Source: Streptomyces curacoi (lineage in GTDB: Bacteria > Actinomycetota > Actinomycetes > Streptomycetales > Streptomycetaceae). Taken from it: a stretch of DNA of 64,000 nt. Position 1 is the stretch's first letter. Each line of letters begins with the position of its first letter. Shown here in pieces: positions 52,969-61,435 of this stretch. The translations under genes and the position numbers were made by a program. Below the pieces are notes generated by a model that searched no databases, was not told the DNA's origin, and saw nothing but the letters and a program-made list of their open reading frames with translations. Location: the NCBI RefSeq assembly GCF_001513975.1, contig NZ_KQ947995.1:164139-228138 (forward strand), written 5' to 3'.

Positions 52969-53736
52969 ATGTCGACAACCAACCGCATCGTGCGCCGCGC
53001 CAAAACCGTCGCCCTCACGGCGGCGATGACGGCCGCCGCCGCCCTCACACCCACCGTCGCCCAGGCCGACGACGCCCCCCGCCACTACTACATCGAGATC
53101 GGCGGCACCGGCTCCGCGCTGCCCGCGCCCGACTGCACCCGGACGTTCGGCTTCGCCAACCAGCACCTGGAGCCGGGCGCCGAGGTCGTGCCCGTCTGCT
53201 ACCCGGCCAGCGCCGGCCCCTGGCTCAACGGCCAGAACCAGACGGACCTCACCGCGCAGAGCTACGACAGCAGCGTCGCCCAGGGCTACCGGAACCTCCT
53301 GACCGCCGCCGAAAACACCCACCGCGAGAACCCGACCGCACGCCTGACGATCGTCGGCTACTCCCAGGGCGCCCAGGCCGCCGACGCGGTCCTGGAGACC
53401 ATCGCGAACGGCGGCACCGCCATCCCGCGGGAGCTGGTCGACGGCAAGCTGTACGCCGACCCGAAGCAGCCCGACACCGGCATGTGGGCCAAGGTTCCCA
53501 AGGGCCTGGGCGCCCTCGGCTTCACCTCCACCGGCCCCGGCCCCAGGGAGTTCCCCGGCGTCCCGGTCGCCCGCTTCTGCATCCGCGGTGACCTGGCCTG
53601 CGACGCCACGACGCCCGTGGCCGCCTTCGACTTCTTCCTCACCGACGTGCACCGGCGCTACGCACAGGACGGCAACGTCATGACCAAGACCATCGCCCAG
53701 CAGGGCCTCAACGGGGTCTTCTGGTACGACGCCTGA
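52969..53736 (+). CDS. Secreted PE-PPE/cutinase-like alpha/beta hydrolase
   Basis: 255 aa, ATG with AGGGGG upstream. Signal peptide 1-33 (AKTVALTAAMTAAAALTPTVAQA). The mature start HYYIEIGGTGSALP and nucleophile elbow IVGYSQGAQAAD are those of PE-PPE/cutinase-family serine hydrolases; further candidate Asp and His are in DVHRRY. Four Cys (DCTRTFG, VCYPASAG, FCIRGDLAC) suggest two disulphides. Likely an extracellular esterase or lipase. A strong hairpin terminator follows. Confidence 0.87.
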   Translation: MSTTNRIVRRAKTVALTAAMTAAAALTPTVAQADDAPRHYYIEIGGTGSALPAPDCTRTFGFANQHLEPGAEVVPVCYPASAGPWLNGQNQTDLTAQSYDSSVAQGYRNLLTAAENTHRENPTARLTIVGYSQGAQAADAVLETIANGGTAIPRELVDGKLYADPKQPDTGMWAKVPKGLGALGFTSTGPGPREFPGVPVARFCIRGDLACDATTPVAAFDFFLTDVHRRYAQDGNVMTKTIAQQGLNGVFWYDA

Positions 53737-53751
53737 CCTCTCAGGACATAC

Positions 53752-53790
53752 GAAAGCCCAGGCCGGAAAGATCTCCCGGCCTGGGCTTTC
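53752..53790. terminator. Bidirectional terminator after the cutinase-like gene
   Basis: Perfect 15-base inverted repeat GAAAGCCCAGGCCGG / CCGGCCTGGGCTTTC with a nine-base loop, between convergent genes. Confidence 0.88.
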
Positions 53791-53806
53791 GCCGCTCCCG
53801 TCGTGC

Positions 53807-54847
53807 TCAGCGCGGCTGCTCGCAGGCCCGCTCCAGCACGACCGTCCGCATGGCCCCGGGCCCGCTCTCCTCGTGCCTGACGCGCAGCCCGGCGGTGCGC
53901 AGTTGGGCCAGCACCCAGGCGTGGGACAGCCGCAGCTTGCGGTAACTGTGGGTGTTCAGGCGCCAGTCGGCACCGGCACCGGCGCCGTCCCGGCTGTGGA
54001 TGAGGTCGTGCACGACGACCGTGTAGTCGTCGTAGTCGTCCGGGTACTCCAGGAAGCAGGTCATGATCCGGTCCTCGGTGGCCCGGACCGGGAGGAAGCG
54101 GTCGGTGCCGGTGAGCGGGACCGTCAGGTCGCGGTAGGCGAACACGGCCGTCCCTCCCGGCGCGAGCGCGGCGGTGACATCGGCGAAGAGGGCGGCCACA
54201 TCACCGCGGGTCGGCAGATGGGTCAGCGTGTCACCCAGACAGACGACGGCCCCCGCCGACCCCGGCCGCACCAGCTCCGGCAGAGCGGTGCGCACATCCG
54301 CCCGCACCGGCCGCACCGCCGGCATGTCACGGGCGTGCGCGGCGAGTTCGCTGAGCAGCGGCCCGCTCAGATCGACCGCGAGGACCGAGTCGTAGCCCAG
54401 ACCGGCCAGGGCGAGGCTCGTGTGCCCCGGGCCGCACCCGAGGTCCACGGCGAGCGACCCGTCCTGCGAGCCGGGCACCACACCCCACTGCGCGAGCAGA
54501 TCGCGCTGGGCGGCGGCGAGCGCGTCGAGATCACCGCCGAGCATCCAGGTGTAGTGCTCGGCGAGAAACCGGTCGTAGTGGTCGACGGCCTGGTTCACGG
54601 GCCGGTCGGTGACGGCGGGGGTGGCCGGCTCGGTGGTCGGCACGGTGCTCGGCTCGGCGGTCGGCACGGTGCTCGGCTCGGTGGTCGACATGGCGCTCGG
54701 CTTGGCGGTCGGCACGGTGCTCAGTGTGGTGCCCGGCACGGCCGTCGACACGGCGCTCGGCTGGTTGGTCGGCGTGGCGCTCGGCTTGGCGGTCGGCTCG
54801 TCGGTAGGCGTGGCGCTCGGCTGGGTGGTCGGCATGGCGGTCGTCAT
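53807..54847 (-). CDS. Class I SAM-dependent methyltransferase with Thr/Pro/Ser repeat head
   Basis: 346 aa. Residues 1-78 are a repeat of PTAKPSATPT/TEPSTVPT-type units with no signal peptide. The catalytic part begins near VNQAVDHYDRFLAEHYTWML, with the SAM-binding motif I LAVDLGCGPGHTS, then VLAVDLSGPLL and VVCLGDTLTHLP. Methyltransferases of this group normally start at VNxAV. No ribosome site is seen near a later start, so the repeat head appears to be translated. Substrate unknown. Confidence 0.82.
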   Translation of the reverse strand: MTTAMPTTQPSATPTDEPTAKPSATPTNQPSAVSTAVPGTTLSTVPTAKPSAMSTTEPSTVPTAEPSTVPTTEPATPAVTDRPVNQAVDHYDRFLAEHYTWMLGGDLDALAAAQRDLLAQWGVVPGSQDGSLAVDLGCGPGHTSLALAGLGYDSVLAVDLSGPLLSELAAHARDMPAVRPVRADVRTALPELVRPGSAGAVVCLGDTLTHLPTRGDVAALFADVTAALAPGGTAVFAYRDLTVPLTGTDRFLPVRATEDRIMTCFLEYPDDYDDYTVVVHDLIHSRDGAGAGADWRLNTHSYRKLRLSHAWVLAQLRTAGLRVRHEESGPGAMRTVVLERACEQPR

Positions 54848-54955
54848 GGGGCGAGGGCTCCCTTCGGTCCGGCGGACGAGGGAAATCTAGGCGGGAATAC
54901 GGGAGTTGGGCGGCCCGGCCGAACGAAATTCGGCACCCCGGGAAGAATGACGGCC

Positions 54956-55438
54956 ATGGACGACACTGATTCGGCGATCCTCACCCATCTCCAGCGCGAT
55001 GCACGGCTCACCAACCGCGAACTCGCCCGCAGGGTCGGCATCGCACCCTCCACCTGCCTGGAGAGGGTCCGCGCCCTGCGTGCCCGCGGCGTGATCACCG
55101 GCTACCACGCGGCCGTACAGCCACGCCTGCTGGGCCGCTCGCTCCAGGCCCTGGTCTTCGCCCGTCTGTGCCCCCTCAGCCGCGAGGTGATCCAGGACTT
55201 CGAGGGCTATCTCACCCAACTCCCCGAGGTCGTCTCGGTCTTCGTGGTCTCCGGCGACGACGACTTCCTCGTCCACGTGGCCGTCCCGGACATCGAGCAC
55301 CTGCACGCCTTCCTCATGGACCGCTTCAGCGCCCGCCGGGAGGTCGTGAGCTTTCGCAGCTCGGTGATCTACCGGCAGACGGGCACGCGCGTACTGACGC
55401 CGATGAACGCCTCGGGCTGCGACGCCGAGAGCCGCTGA
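54956..55438 (+). CDS. Lrp/AsnC-family transcriptional regulator
   Basis: 160 aa from the ATG at 54956 (GGGAAG ten bases upstream). N-terminal winged HTH (DDTDSAILTHLQRDARLTNR; VGIAPSTCLERVRALRARGV) and C-terminal RAM ligand-binding domain (VVSVFVVSGDDDFLVHVAVP; FLMDRFSARREVVSFRSSVI). Octameric amino-acid-responsive regulators are the rule in the family. It is divergent from the methyltransferase gene, a likely target. Confidence 0.94.
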   Translation: MDDTDSAILTHLQRDARLTNRELARRVGIAPSTCLERVRALRARGVITGYHAAVQPRLLGRSLQALVFARLCPLSREVIQDFEGYLTQLPEVVSVFVVSGDDDFLVHVAVPDIEHLHAFLMDRFSARREVVSFRSSVIYRQTGTRVLTPMNASGCDAESR

Positions 55439-55441
55439 CTC

Positions 55442-55855
55442 TCAGACTCCGTCGAGCAGGGACAGCAGACCGAGGTCGAGCTCCGGCCCCAGATCCTCTC
55501 GCCCCGGCTCGACGACGGCGTACGTACGCAGCACAAAGCGCCGAAGAGAGGCCGTGCCGAACCGGACTACGGCCAGGCCGTGCGGCGCGTGGAACTCGAC
55601 GACCGTACGGGACCGCTCGCACGGCCGGATGCGTACGTCCCCGATCCCGGCCGCCGTATCGAGCCCCTCCTCCAACAGCGAGCGCGCGAAGGTCCATGTG
55701 ACGCCCTTCTCGTCGGCCGAGACATGGGGCGGGAAAACGACGTGCACGGCGAAGGGCTCGGCGGCCGAGTAGCGCAGCGTGGGGCGTATCGGCAGCTCCG
55801 GGTGGCCGGGGGTGACGAGGCGGGCACGGACGGGCTGGTCCAGGGTGAGGCGCAT
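55442..55855 (-). CDS. SsgA-like sporulation and cell-division protein (SALP)
   Basis: 137 aa. SALP features: RPTLRYSAAEPFAVHVVF, VTWTFARSLLEEGLDTAAGI, GDVRIRPCERSRTVVEFHAP, and LRRFVLRTYAVVEPGRED. These small proteins, found only in morphologically complex actinomycetes, control septum placement and spore-wall synthesis. Which paralogue (SsgA-G) cannot be told. Confidence 0.93.
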   Translation of the reverse strand: MRLTLDQPVRARLVTPGHPELPIRPTLRYSAAEPFAVHVVFPPHVSADEKGVTWTFARSLLEEGLDTAAGIGDVRIRPCERSRTVVEFHAPHGLAVVRFGTASLRRFVLRTYAVVEPGREDLGPELDLGLLSLLDGV

Positions 55856-55941
55856 GGTCGGTCTTCTCCGGTGTCGGGGTGTGTGCGCTTTCTCGACCGA
55901 GTGGCAGGCCTGTTGATTACGCCGAACCGGAGCGCACGTTG

Positions 55942-55955
55942 GTGATCCAAGTCAC
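55942..55955. promoter_or_regulatory. Candidate Crp site upstream of the sigma factor
   Basis: GTGATCCAAGTCAC fits the Streptomyces Crp motif GTG-N6-GNCAC. It lies 89 bases before the sigma-factor start in an AT-richer segment. The motif is short, so chance matches are expected. Confidence 0.35.
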
Positions 55956-56043
55956 TCGAACCATTTAGTTGAGATTTTAGTCATCTACGCTGACAAACTC
56001 GTCCGCGCCCTTCAGCCCAGCAGGCAACTGGAGCGTTCCCGCC

Positions 56044-57621
56044 ATGTCCGACGGTTCTCCCAAGGTGCCCGCCCAGGCGTCACCGCCCGCGTCCGCCACC
56101 GCCTCGTACGCCCGCATCTACGAGGAACAGCAGCCGCGCCTGGTCGCCTACGCGCGCTCGCTCACCCGCAACAACTCCTGGGCCGCCGAGGACCTCGTCG
56201 CCGAGGCGCACTTCCGCGTCTGGCGACGGCTGTCGGCGGGGCACGAGATCGAGAACGTACCGGCGTACCTGATGACGACGGTGCGGCACCTGGCGGCGAC
56301 TGCCGTCGGCGAGGCGCGCGAAACCCCGCACGACCCGCGGACCGCCGAGCGCACGGAGGCCCCCGGCCACGGGGAGGGCACGGCGGACCCGGCCGAACAG
56401 GTCTCTTCCGTGGACCTGTTGGTGCGGGTGCTGGGCCAACTGCCCGAACGCTGGGTGCAGGCCCTGTGGCTGGCGGAGGCGGAGGGTCAGCCGCTGGAGA
56501 CGGTCGGGCAGCGCATCGGCGCCAAGCAGGGCGCGACCGCGGTCCTCCTGCACCGCGCCCGCGAGGGCATGCGCCAGGCCTTCCTGCGCTCCCAGACCGG
56601 CGCACCCGACGACCCCGCGTGCGAGGTCCACTGGGTGCGCATGCCGGCATACGTACGCGGCAGCGCGACGCCACGCCAGTCGGAACGCCTGCTCGCCCAT
56701 GTCGACGCCTGCGCCGACTGCCGCGGCCGGCTCGCGGTCCTCATGCGCGCCAACGACCGCCTGCCCGCCCTGGTCGGCCCGGCCCTGCTGGTCTTCACCG
56801 TCGGCGGCGCGGGCAAGTTCCTGCTGTCCCTCACGGCGGGGTCGGCCGCCGCCACGGCCGCCGCGGCCGGCGGTCACGGCGGCGGCTTCCTGCCCGCGGC
56901 ACGCCAGGCGGTGACCGGCGGCGGGGCCGGTGCGAAGGTGCCTACGGCGATCGCGGCGTCGGCGACGGTCGCGGGCGCGGCCCTCGCCATGATGCTCGCC
57001 CTGGGCACCGGCGACCCCGCCCCGACACCGCCTCCGCCACGGGTGCCCTTGGCGGAAGCGCCGGTTGCCCGACCGTCGGAGGGGCCTGCGGCAGGGGCCG
57101 GGGTGCCGGGGGAGCGGGGTGGCGGACCGGCGGGGGCGGGGACGGGGGCTTCCGAGGCCGGGCGGGAGAGGCAAGGCCGGGCGGACGGCGGGGTCGGGTC
57201 TTCGGCCGGCGACGCGTCTTCGGCCGGCGACGCGTCTTCGGCCGACGTCGCTGGTTCGGATACGGCGGTGGGGGCGGTCGGCGCTGCGACGGTGGTCGCC
57301 GCTGAGCCGGTGGCTGCGGATGAGCCGTCGGCTGTGGACGGGCCGGTGGCTGCCCCTGAGTCGCCGACCGCGGATGAGCCGGAGGCCGAGGCACCGGCCG
57401 TCGATGAACCGGCGCCGAGCCACCCCGACCCGGTGGTGGAGACCCCGGAGGCCCCGGAGGCTCCGGAGACCCCGGAGATGCCGGCGACCCCGGAGGCCCC
57501 CGAAACCCCGGAAGCCCCCACCCCCACGGAGACGACCGACCCCCATCCCGCCCCTACCCCCGCCCCTGCCCCCGCCCCCCGGCCACCGCACGAGGACCCC
57601 GGACACGACTGCGGGAACTGA
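56044..57621 (+). CDS. ECF sigma factor with C-terminal zinc anti-sigma-like motif, membrane segment and long acidic tail
   Basis: 525 aa. Sigma region 2 (about 22-95, YARIYEEQQPRLVAYARSLT; LVAEAHFRVWRRL) and region 4 (about 125-180, LPERWVQALWLAEAEGQPLE; VLLHRAREGMRQAF). Then H219-x3-C223-x2-C226 (HVDACADC), as in zinc anti-sigma domains, hydrophobic segments (PALVGPALLVFTVGGAGKF; AIAASATVAGAALAMMLALG) and about 200 residues of Ala/Pro/Glu/Asp repeats (SAGDASSAGDASS; ETPEAPEAPETPEMPATPEA). The sigma factor seems fused to its own membrane anchor or regulator; release would need proteolysis or conformational change. Confidence 0.85.
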   Translation: MSDGSPKVPAQASPPASATASYARIYEEQQPRLVAYARSLTRNNSWAAEDLVAEAHFRVWRRLSAGHEIENVPAYLMTTVRHLAATAVGEARETPHDPRTAERTEAPGHGEGTADPAEQVSSVDLLVRVLGQLPERWVQALWLAEAEGQPLETVGQRIGAKQGATAVLLHRAREGMRQAFLRSQTGAPDDPACEVHWVRMPAYVRGSATPRQSERLLAHVDACADCRGRLAVLMRANDRLPALVGPALLVFTVGGAGKFLLSLTAGSAAATAAAAGGHGGGFLPAARQAVTGGGAGAKVPTAIAASATVAGAALAMMLALGTGDPAPTPPPPRVPLAEAPVARPSEGPAAGAGVPGERGGGPAGAGTGASEAGRERQGRADGGVGSSAGDASSAGDASSADVAGSDTAVGAVGAATVVAAEPVAADEPSAVDGPVAAPESPTADEPEAEAPAVDEPAPSHPDPVVETPEAPEAPETPEMPATPEAPETPEAPTPTETTDPHPAPTPAPAPAPRPPHEDPGHDCGN

Positions 57622-57683
57622 CCGGAGCCCGGGCGGGCACTCCACCCGCCCAGTCCCCGCAGGGTGACTACCAGGCCCTGTGT

Positions 57684-57697
57684 GTGACTCACGTCAC
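57684..57697. promoter_or_regulatory. Candidate Crp site upstream of the large lipoprotein gene
   Basis: GTGACTCACGTCAC fits GTG-N6-GNCAC and is a good palindrome. It lies about 207 bases before the lipoprotein start, in a 282-bp gap with no other gene. Confidence 0.35.
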
Positions 57698-57903
57698 CGA
57701 AGTCGCGCGGGAAAGAAAGCGTCTGCTGTCTCTGCGTGCCTGGCATGCTCATGCATGACTACTGAGGAGTAATCACCGTCCGCGCAGAGCGCCGTACGGC
57801 CGTATCGGCATGCCCCGACACGCCGTCCCGCAGCGCGGCAGCCCTGCTCCCCACTCGTCACCTCCTGCAGCGCACCCCCATACACCGCTCCCGAGGAACA
57901 CAC

Positions 57904-59409
57904 GTGCACAGACCCAAGCTCAACAGGCATGCCTTACTGTCGGCAGCCGTCATCGCGGCCCTGCTCACCACCGGCTGCTCCACCAGCTCCGCGCCCACCA
58001 CCGAATCGGCCGCCGCGAAGGCGGCCGAGACCCCGGTGGCCGCCGCGGTGCAGGAGCAACTCGCCGTGGTCCCGGCCCCGTCCGGTACGGCCACTCCCAC
58101 CGCCGTGGCCGACGGCGGCGAGGGAGGCACGGCGAAGAAGACCTCCCTCAAGGTGGCCTCGTACGACAGGAAGAGCGGACGGGCGGTCATATCGTCACCG
58201 CCGGCCCCGAAACCGACAGACGAACCCTCGGCCGGCCCCTCGACCGCCAGCCCCTCGGCCAGTTCGCCGACCAGTCCTCCGGCGACTCCTCCGGCCAGTC
58301 CCTCGGCCCAACCCCCGGTAGCCGTGGGCGACATCATCGCCAGCGCCCCGGCCCCAGGCGCCCCCGACGGCGTGCTGGCCGAGGTGACGGAGGTCGTGGG
58401 CGCCACGGAGGACGGCGGTACGACCGTCGAGACGGAACCGGCGAAGCTCAACTCCGTGCTCGGCGAGAGGAAGGCCGAGGGCACGGTCCCGGTGGACCCG
58501 GCGGCCGTCGACGTGGAACCGCTCGTGAAGGGCGTGAAGGTCTCCTGGGCGAAGACCGGCGGCCTCCACTTCGGCCCCGAGGGCGCGGAACTCCCGCTGG
58601 GCAGCCTGCGTATCGACGTGGGCGCGGCGGTGGCCACGGCCCAGGGCGCCCCGGCCTCGGCGTCGGCGTCCGTGGACGGCTTCGTCCAACTCGCCCCCGA
58701 GGTGGCGTTCTCGTACGACGGCTCCGGCTCCGGCACGGGCGCCTCGCCCGGCGGCGCGTTCCTGGGCCTGTCCGGGGACTGGGCCTCCCAGTGGTCCCTG
58801 AAGGGCCGCGCGGCCGTCTCGACCGAGGGACAGCCGATCCGCATCCCCTTCGCGAGGCTGCACGCCGACCCGGTGATCCAGGTCGGCCCGATCCCCGTCG
58901 TCGTCAACCTGGACCTGACCTGCTATATCCAGGTGACCGCGGACGGCCGCGTCACCGTCGATGTCGAGCAGGACCTCAAGGGCGACTTCCGCGTGGGCGG
59001 CACGTTCTCCTGGGCCAAGGGCTGGACCCCGGTCAGCGAGTCCGACATGAAGGGCGAGCCCCTGAAGGCCGGCATCAGGGCCGCCGGTGACGTCAAGGCC
59101 ACGCTGGGCGCCGAGGCCACCGTGGGCCTCTACGGCACGGTGGGCGTCACCGCCGACCTGGCCCCGTACATCCGCGCCCACGCGAACGCCGCCGCCGAGG
59201 TCTCGTCCGACGGCACCGGCTCGGTCACGGGCGCCTACGCCCTCTACGGCGGAGTGGACCTGACCGGCTCACTCCAGCTCCAGCTGACCATCTTCGGCAC
59301 GCCCCTCTTCCAGACGAAGATCCCGCTGGGCGCCCTCCACCACGAGTGGCTTCTGGCGAAGGGCGAGGGAACGGCGACAGCGAGCCCACCGACAAAGCCG
59401 ACAGGCTGA
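57904..59409 (+). CDS. Large secreted lipoprotein, beta-rich
   Basis: 501 aa from a GTG. Signal and lipobox ALLTTGC (C25). A Ser/Thr/Pro/Ala linker (about 100-140, with ASPSASSPTSPPATPPASPS) leads to a beta-rich domain of about 300 residues (GVKVSWAKTGGLHFGPEGAE; VVVNLDLTCYIQVTADGRVT; GTFSWAKGWTPVSESDMKG). Possibly a surface-exposed binding protein. Family not recognised with certainty; similar lipoproteins are conserved in Streptomyces. Followed by a hairpin at 59446. Confidence 0.8.
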   Translation: MHRPKLNRHALLSAAVIAALLTTGCSTSSAPTTESAAAKAAETPVAAAVQEQLAVVPAPSGTATPTAVADGGEGGTAKKTSLKVASYDRKSGRAVISSPPAPKPTDEPSAGPSTASPSASSPTSPPATPPASPSAQPPVAVGDIIASAPAPGAPDGVLAEVTEVVGATEDGGTTVETEPAKLNSVLGERKAEGTVPVDPAAVDVEPLVKGVKVSWAKTGGLHFGPEGAELPLGSLRIDVGAAVATAQGAPASASASVDGFVQLAPEVAFSYDGSGSGTGASPGGAFLGLSGDWASQWSLKGRAAVSTEGQPIRIPFARLHADPVIQVGPIPVVVNLDLTCYIQVTADGRVTVDVEQDLKGDFRVGGTFSWAKGWTPVSESDMKGEPLKAGIRAAGDVKATLGAEATVGLYGTVGVTADLAPYIRAHANAAAEVSSDGTGSVTGAYALYGGVDLTGSLQLQLTIFGTPLFQTKIPLGALHHEWLLAKGEGTATASPPTKPTG

Positions 59410-59445
59410 CCCCGGCACCACCGCCCCCTCCACGCGGTTGCCCGC

Positions 59446-59478
59446 GGGCCGCGCCGCCACGACCTCTCGGCGCGGCCC
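59446..59478. terminator. Hairpin after the large lipoprotein gene
   Basis: Perfect 11-base inverted repeat GGGCCGCGCCG / CGGCGCGGCCC with an 11-base loop. Confidence 0.75.
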
Positions 59479-59495
59479 CGCCGTCGACTGCCGTA

Positions 59496-59576
59496 CGACT
59501 TCAGTCGTCGTCCGATTCAGACATCGCCCGACTCAGTCGTCATCCGATTCAGTCGTCGTCCGATTCAGTCGTCGTC
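59496..59576. repeat. Five tandem units of about 16 bp at the end of a small gene
   Basis: Consensus CGATTCAGTCGTCGTC; the last two units (59545, 59561) are identical, the earlier ones vary. The last unit codes the C-terminal DDD and stop of the minus-strand protein at 59565, so expansion would change or follow its end. Confidence 0.8.
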
Positions 59577-59756
59577 CGAGCCCGAGCCCGAGCGCGAGCC
59601 CCGACCGGAACGCCCCGCCCGCACCAACTCGCCCGCCGCCAGGGTCACAGCGGCCACCGCGCGCACCCAGCGCGGCCCGCCCCGCGACGCCCACACGACA
59701 CAGACACACCCTCCGACGACGATCAGCAGAACGCCGACCAAGACGAGCACGGCCAT
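59565..59756 (-). CDS. Small two-helix membrane protein
   Basis: 63 aa from the ATG at 59756 with GAGGGGGG upstream. TM helices AVLVLVGVLLIVVGGCVCVV and WVRAVAAVTLAAGELV, then a tail SGRGSRSGSGSDDD. Not recognised. The acidic end is encoded by the tandem repeat. Confidence 0.6.
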   Translation of the reverse strand: MAVLVLVGVLLIVVGGCVCVVWASRGGPRWVRAVAAVTLAAGELVRAGRSGRGSRSGSGSDDD

Positions 59757-59905
59757 GCCCAACCCCCCTCTTCCTCTACGGTCCGCGCAATCCTCTCAGC
59801 CACGGAAGGCCGAAGGGCAGGCGAGGCCAGGGCCGACGCGGTTCCGGGGGAATGCCTCGATCGGCCGTCCCCCGTCCGGCTCCACAAAGGTGAGGCGCGC
59901 CGGGG

Positions 59906-60643
59906 CTACCGAGGCATACGCCAGTACTGCCGCTGCTTCTCGTCACGCACGACGACCCCGAGCCTCCACAGCTCCCTGCGCAGCTCCCGGACGTCCTCGG
60001 CGTCCTCCTCCTTCTCCCGCGCCACCGCACGAGCCCTCAGCAGCGCGTCCGCCGCCTCGGGCAGACCGGGCATCCCGGGAACCCAGCGCCTGAACTCCTC
60101 CCGGTGCGGATCCTCATCCGCCCAGCGGTAACCATGCCTGGCGAAGGCATCGGAAAGCCGCCGCCAGGGCAGCCCACAATCCTCCCGTGCGATCTCCATG
60201 CCGTCCGGCCCGAGCGGCACGAGCTGCTTGCCGTCCCGCACGACCAGGGCGACCTCATCGCGCCCGAACTCCTGCGACTCGTCCCTGACACTGAGAACCA
60301 CCTGACCGCTGGAGACCCTGACCGCCAGCGACTCATGCACCGCGACAAACCCGACGAGCAGCCCCAGCAGCGCACCCGCCGCAACGGCACCCATGGTCAG
60401 CCCAGGTTCCGGAAGGGAGGTCAGCAACTCGGCCGGCCCCTGCAACGGCGCCCAGGGCAGCGTCACGAGCCAGTCCGCGAGAAGGGTGACAAGCCACCCG
60501 ATCAGGGCCCCACCCCCGACACAGCAGAGCACGAGAACCCAGGCCGACTCGGCGATGACGACGGCGCCACCGACCGGAGCACGCCCGCCCTCCTTCAGAA
60601 AATCCCCAGTATCCCTGGTATCCCTCATGTCCCCCGCCTGCAT
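59906..60643 (-). CDS. YqeB-like membrane protein
   Basis: 245 aa from the ATG at 60643 (GGGAGAG upstream); the ATG at 60628 is an alternative. Two TM helices (SAWVLVLCCVGGGALIGWLV; TMGAVAAGALLGLLVGFVAV) flank WAPLQGPAELLTSLPEPG, typical of YqeB-family proteins. The cytoplasmic end is charged (EKEEDAEDVRELRRELWRLG) with a PH-like beta segment (SVRDESQEFGRDEVALVVRD). Function unknown. Confidence 0.82.
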   Translation of the reverse strand: MQAGDMRDTRDTGDFLKEGGRAPVGGAVVIAESAWVLVLCCVGGGALIGWLVTLLADWLVTLPWAPLQGPAELLTSLPEPGLTMGAVAAGALLGLLVGFVAVHESLAVRVSSGQVVLSVRDESQEFGRDEVALVVRDGKQLVPLGPDGMEIAREDCGLPWRRLSDAFARHGYRWADEDPHREEFRRWVPGMPGLPEAADALLRARAVAREKEEDAEDVRELRRELWRLGVVVRDEKQRQYWRMPR

Positions 60644-60893
60644 GTCTGCCAACTCTCCCGTTGCTCTTCTCTTCCATCCAGTGCCGAGTCTGGAGGGAGG
60701 CCGCACGCCCTGTCGTCGGCCGATGGTCTACGGCGCCTGCGACTTAGGTTGTCTGCTCTCTCTCCCCCCCCCCGCAGATCCCGCGAAGGCACAGCGAAAG
60801 GACCCCGGCGGCCGGGCGTGTGACCCGGGCGCCGAGGCCCATCTCGGTGAGCTACCGCGAGCGGTGAGCTACGTTCATGCGATTTCGTGTTGC

Positions 60894-61160
60894 TCAGTGG
60901 TGCCCGTGGCCGTGGCCGTGGCCGTTACAGTCAGATCCGAAGTCGGTGACTTGTCCGCCTGCGTTGCCTTCGCCATTGAGCGCATTGCCCAATAGACCGT
61001 TGAGCAGGCCGACCTGGCCGAGGATGTCCACGTTCAGGTCATGTGACTTGCAACCGCCGTGCATGGCGACCGCACCCTGGGCGTTGGCGGGGCCGGCGGC
61101 TATGAGGCTGAGGCTACCGATCACGGCGGCCGCAACAGCGGCCTTCTGAAGCTTGCGCAT
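60894..61160 (-). CDS. Small secreted protein with His/Gly tail
   Basis: 88 aa, ATG with a perfect AAGGAGGAGA site. Signal peptide 1-28 (AAVAAAVIGSLSLIAAGPANA). The mature part has two Cys (GGCKSHDLN; SDCNGHG), a hydrophobic run NVDILGQVGLLNGLLGNALN and the tail CNGHGHGHGHH, which could bind Ni, Cu or Zn. Its size and composition recall small surface proteins of aerial hyphae such as chaplins, but the chaplin motif is absent. Confidence 0.85.
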   Translation of the reverse strand: MRKLQKAAVAAAVIGSLSLIAAGPANAQGAVAMHGGCKSHDLNVDILGQVGLLNGLLGNALNGEGNAGGQVTDFGSDCNGHGHGHGHH

Positions 61161-61435
61161 TTCTCCTCCTTGAGTCGAGTAGAGCGCACCAACAAAAGAT
61201 CCACTTAGCGCTCATTTCGGAGGCTAATCCGATATCTCCCACAGCGCTCATCGACGCCGCCATCCGGGGCTAGGGGCCCCAAACGGCTTACGGCGGCTGC
61301 CTCCAGGGAGCTCGCCACACGCGGCAGCCGGTCCAGGAAGACGGGACCCGAGAAGCTCCCGAAGCCGAACCCGAACATCCGGATACTGTGACGCCCCGCA
61401 GACGTGGACCGAGACCAAGAAGAAGAGGCGTCACC
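61161..61435. other. Intergenic stretch between divergent small secreted genes
   Basis: 275 bp holding the promoters of the His/Gly protein (minus) and the lipoprotein (plus). No further gene or clear operator was seen. Confidence 0.4.

Noticed and set aside
49143..53736. Secondary-metabolite gene cluster
   Set aside because: A SARP regulator is present but no biosynthetic enzymes lie nearby; neighbours are a NACHT protein, a DUF6585-like protein and a hydrolase.
60894..61160. Chaplin
   Set aside because: The length and signal peptide fit, but the chaplin domain pattern is absent.
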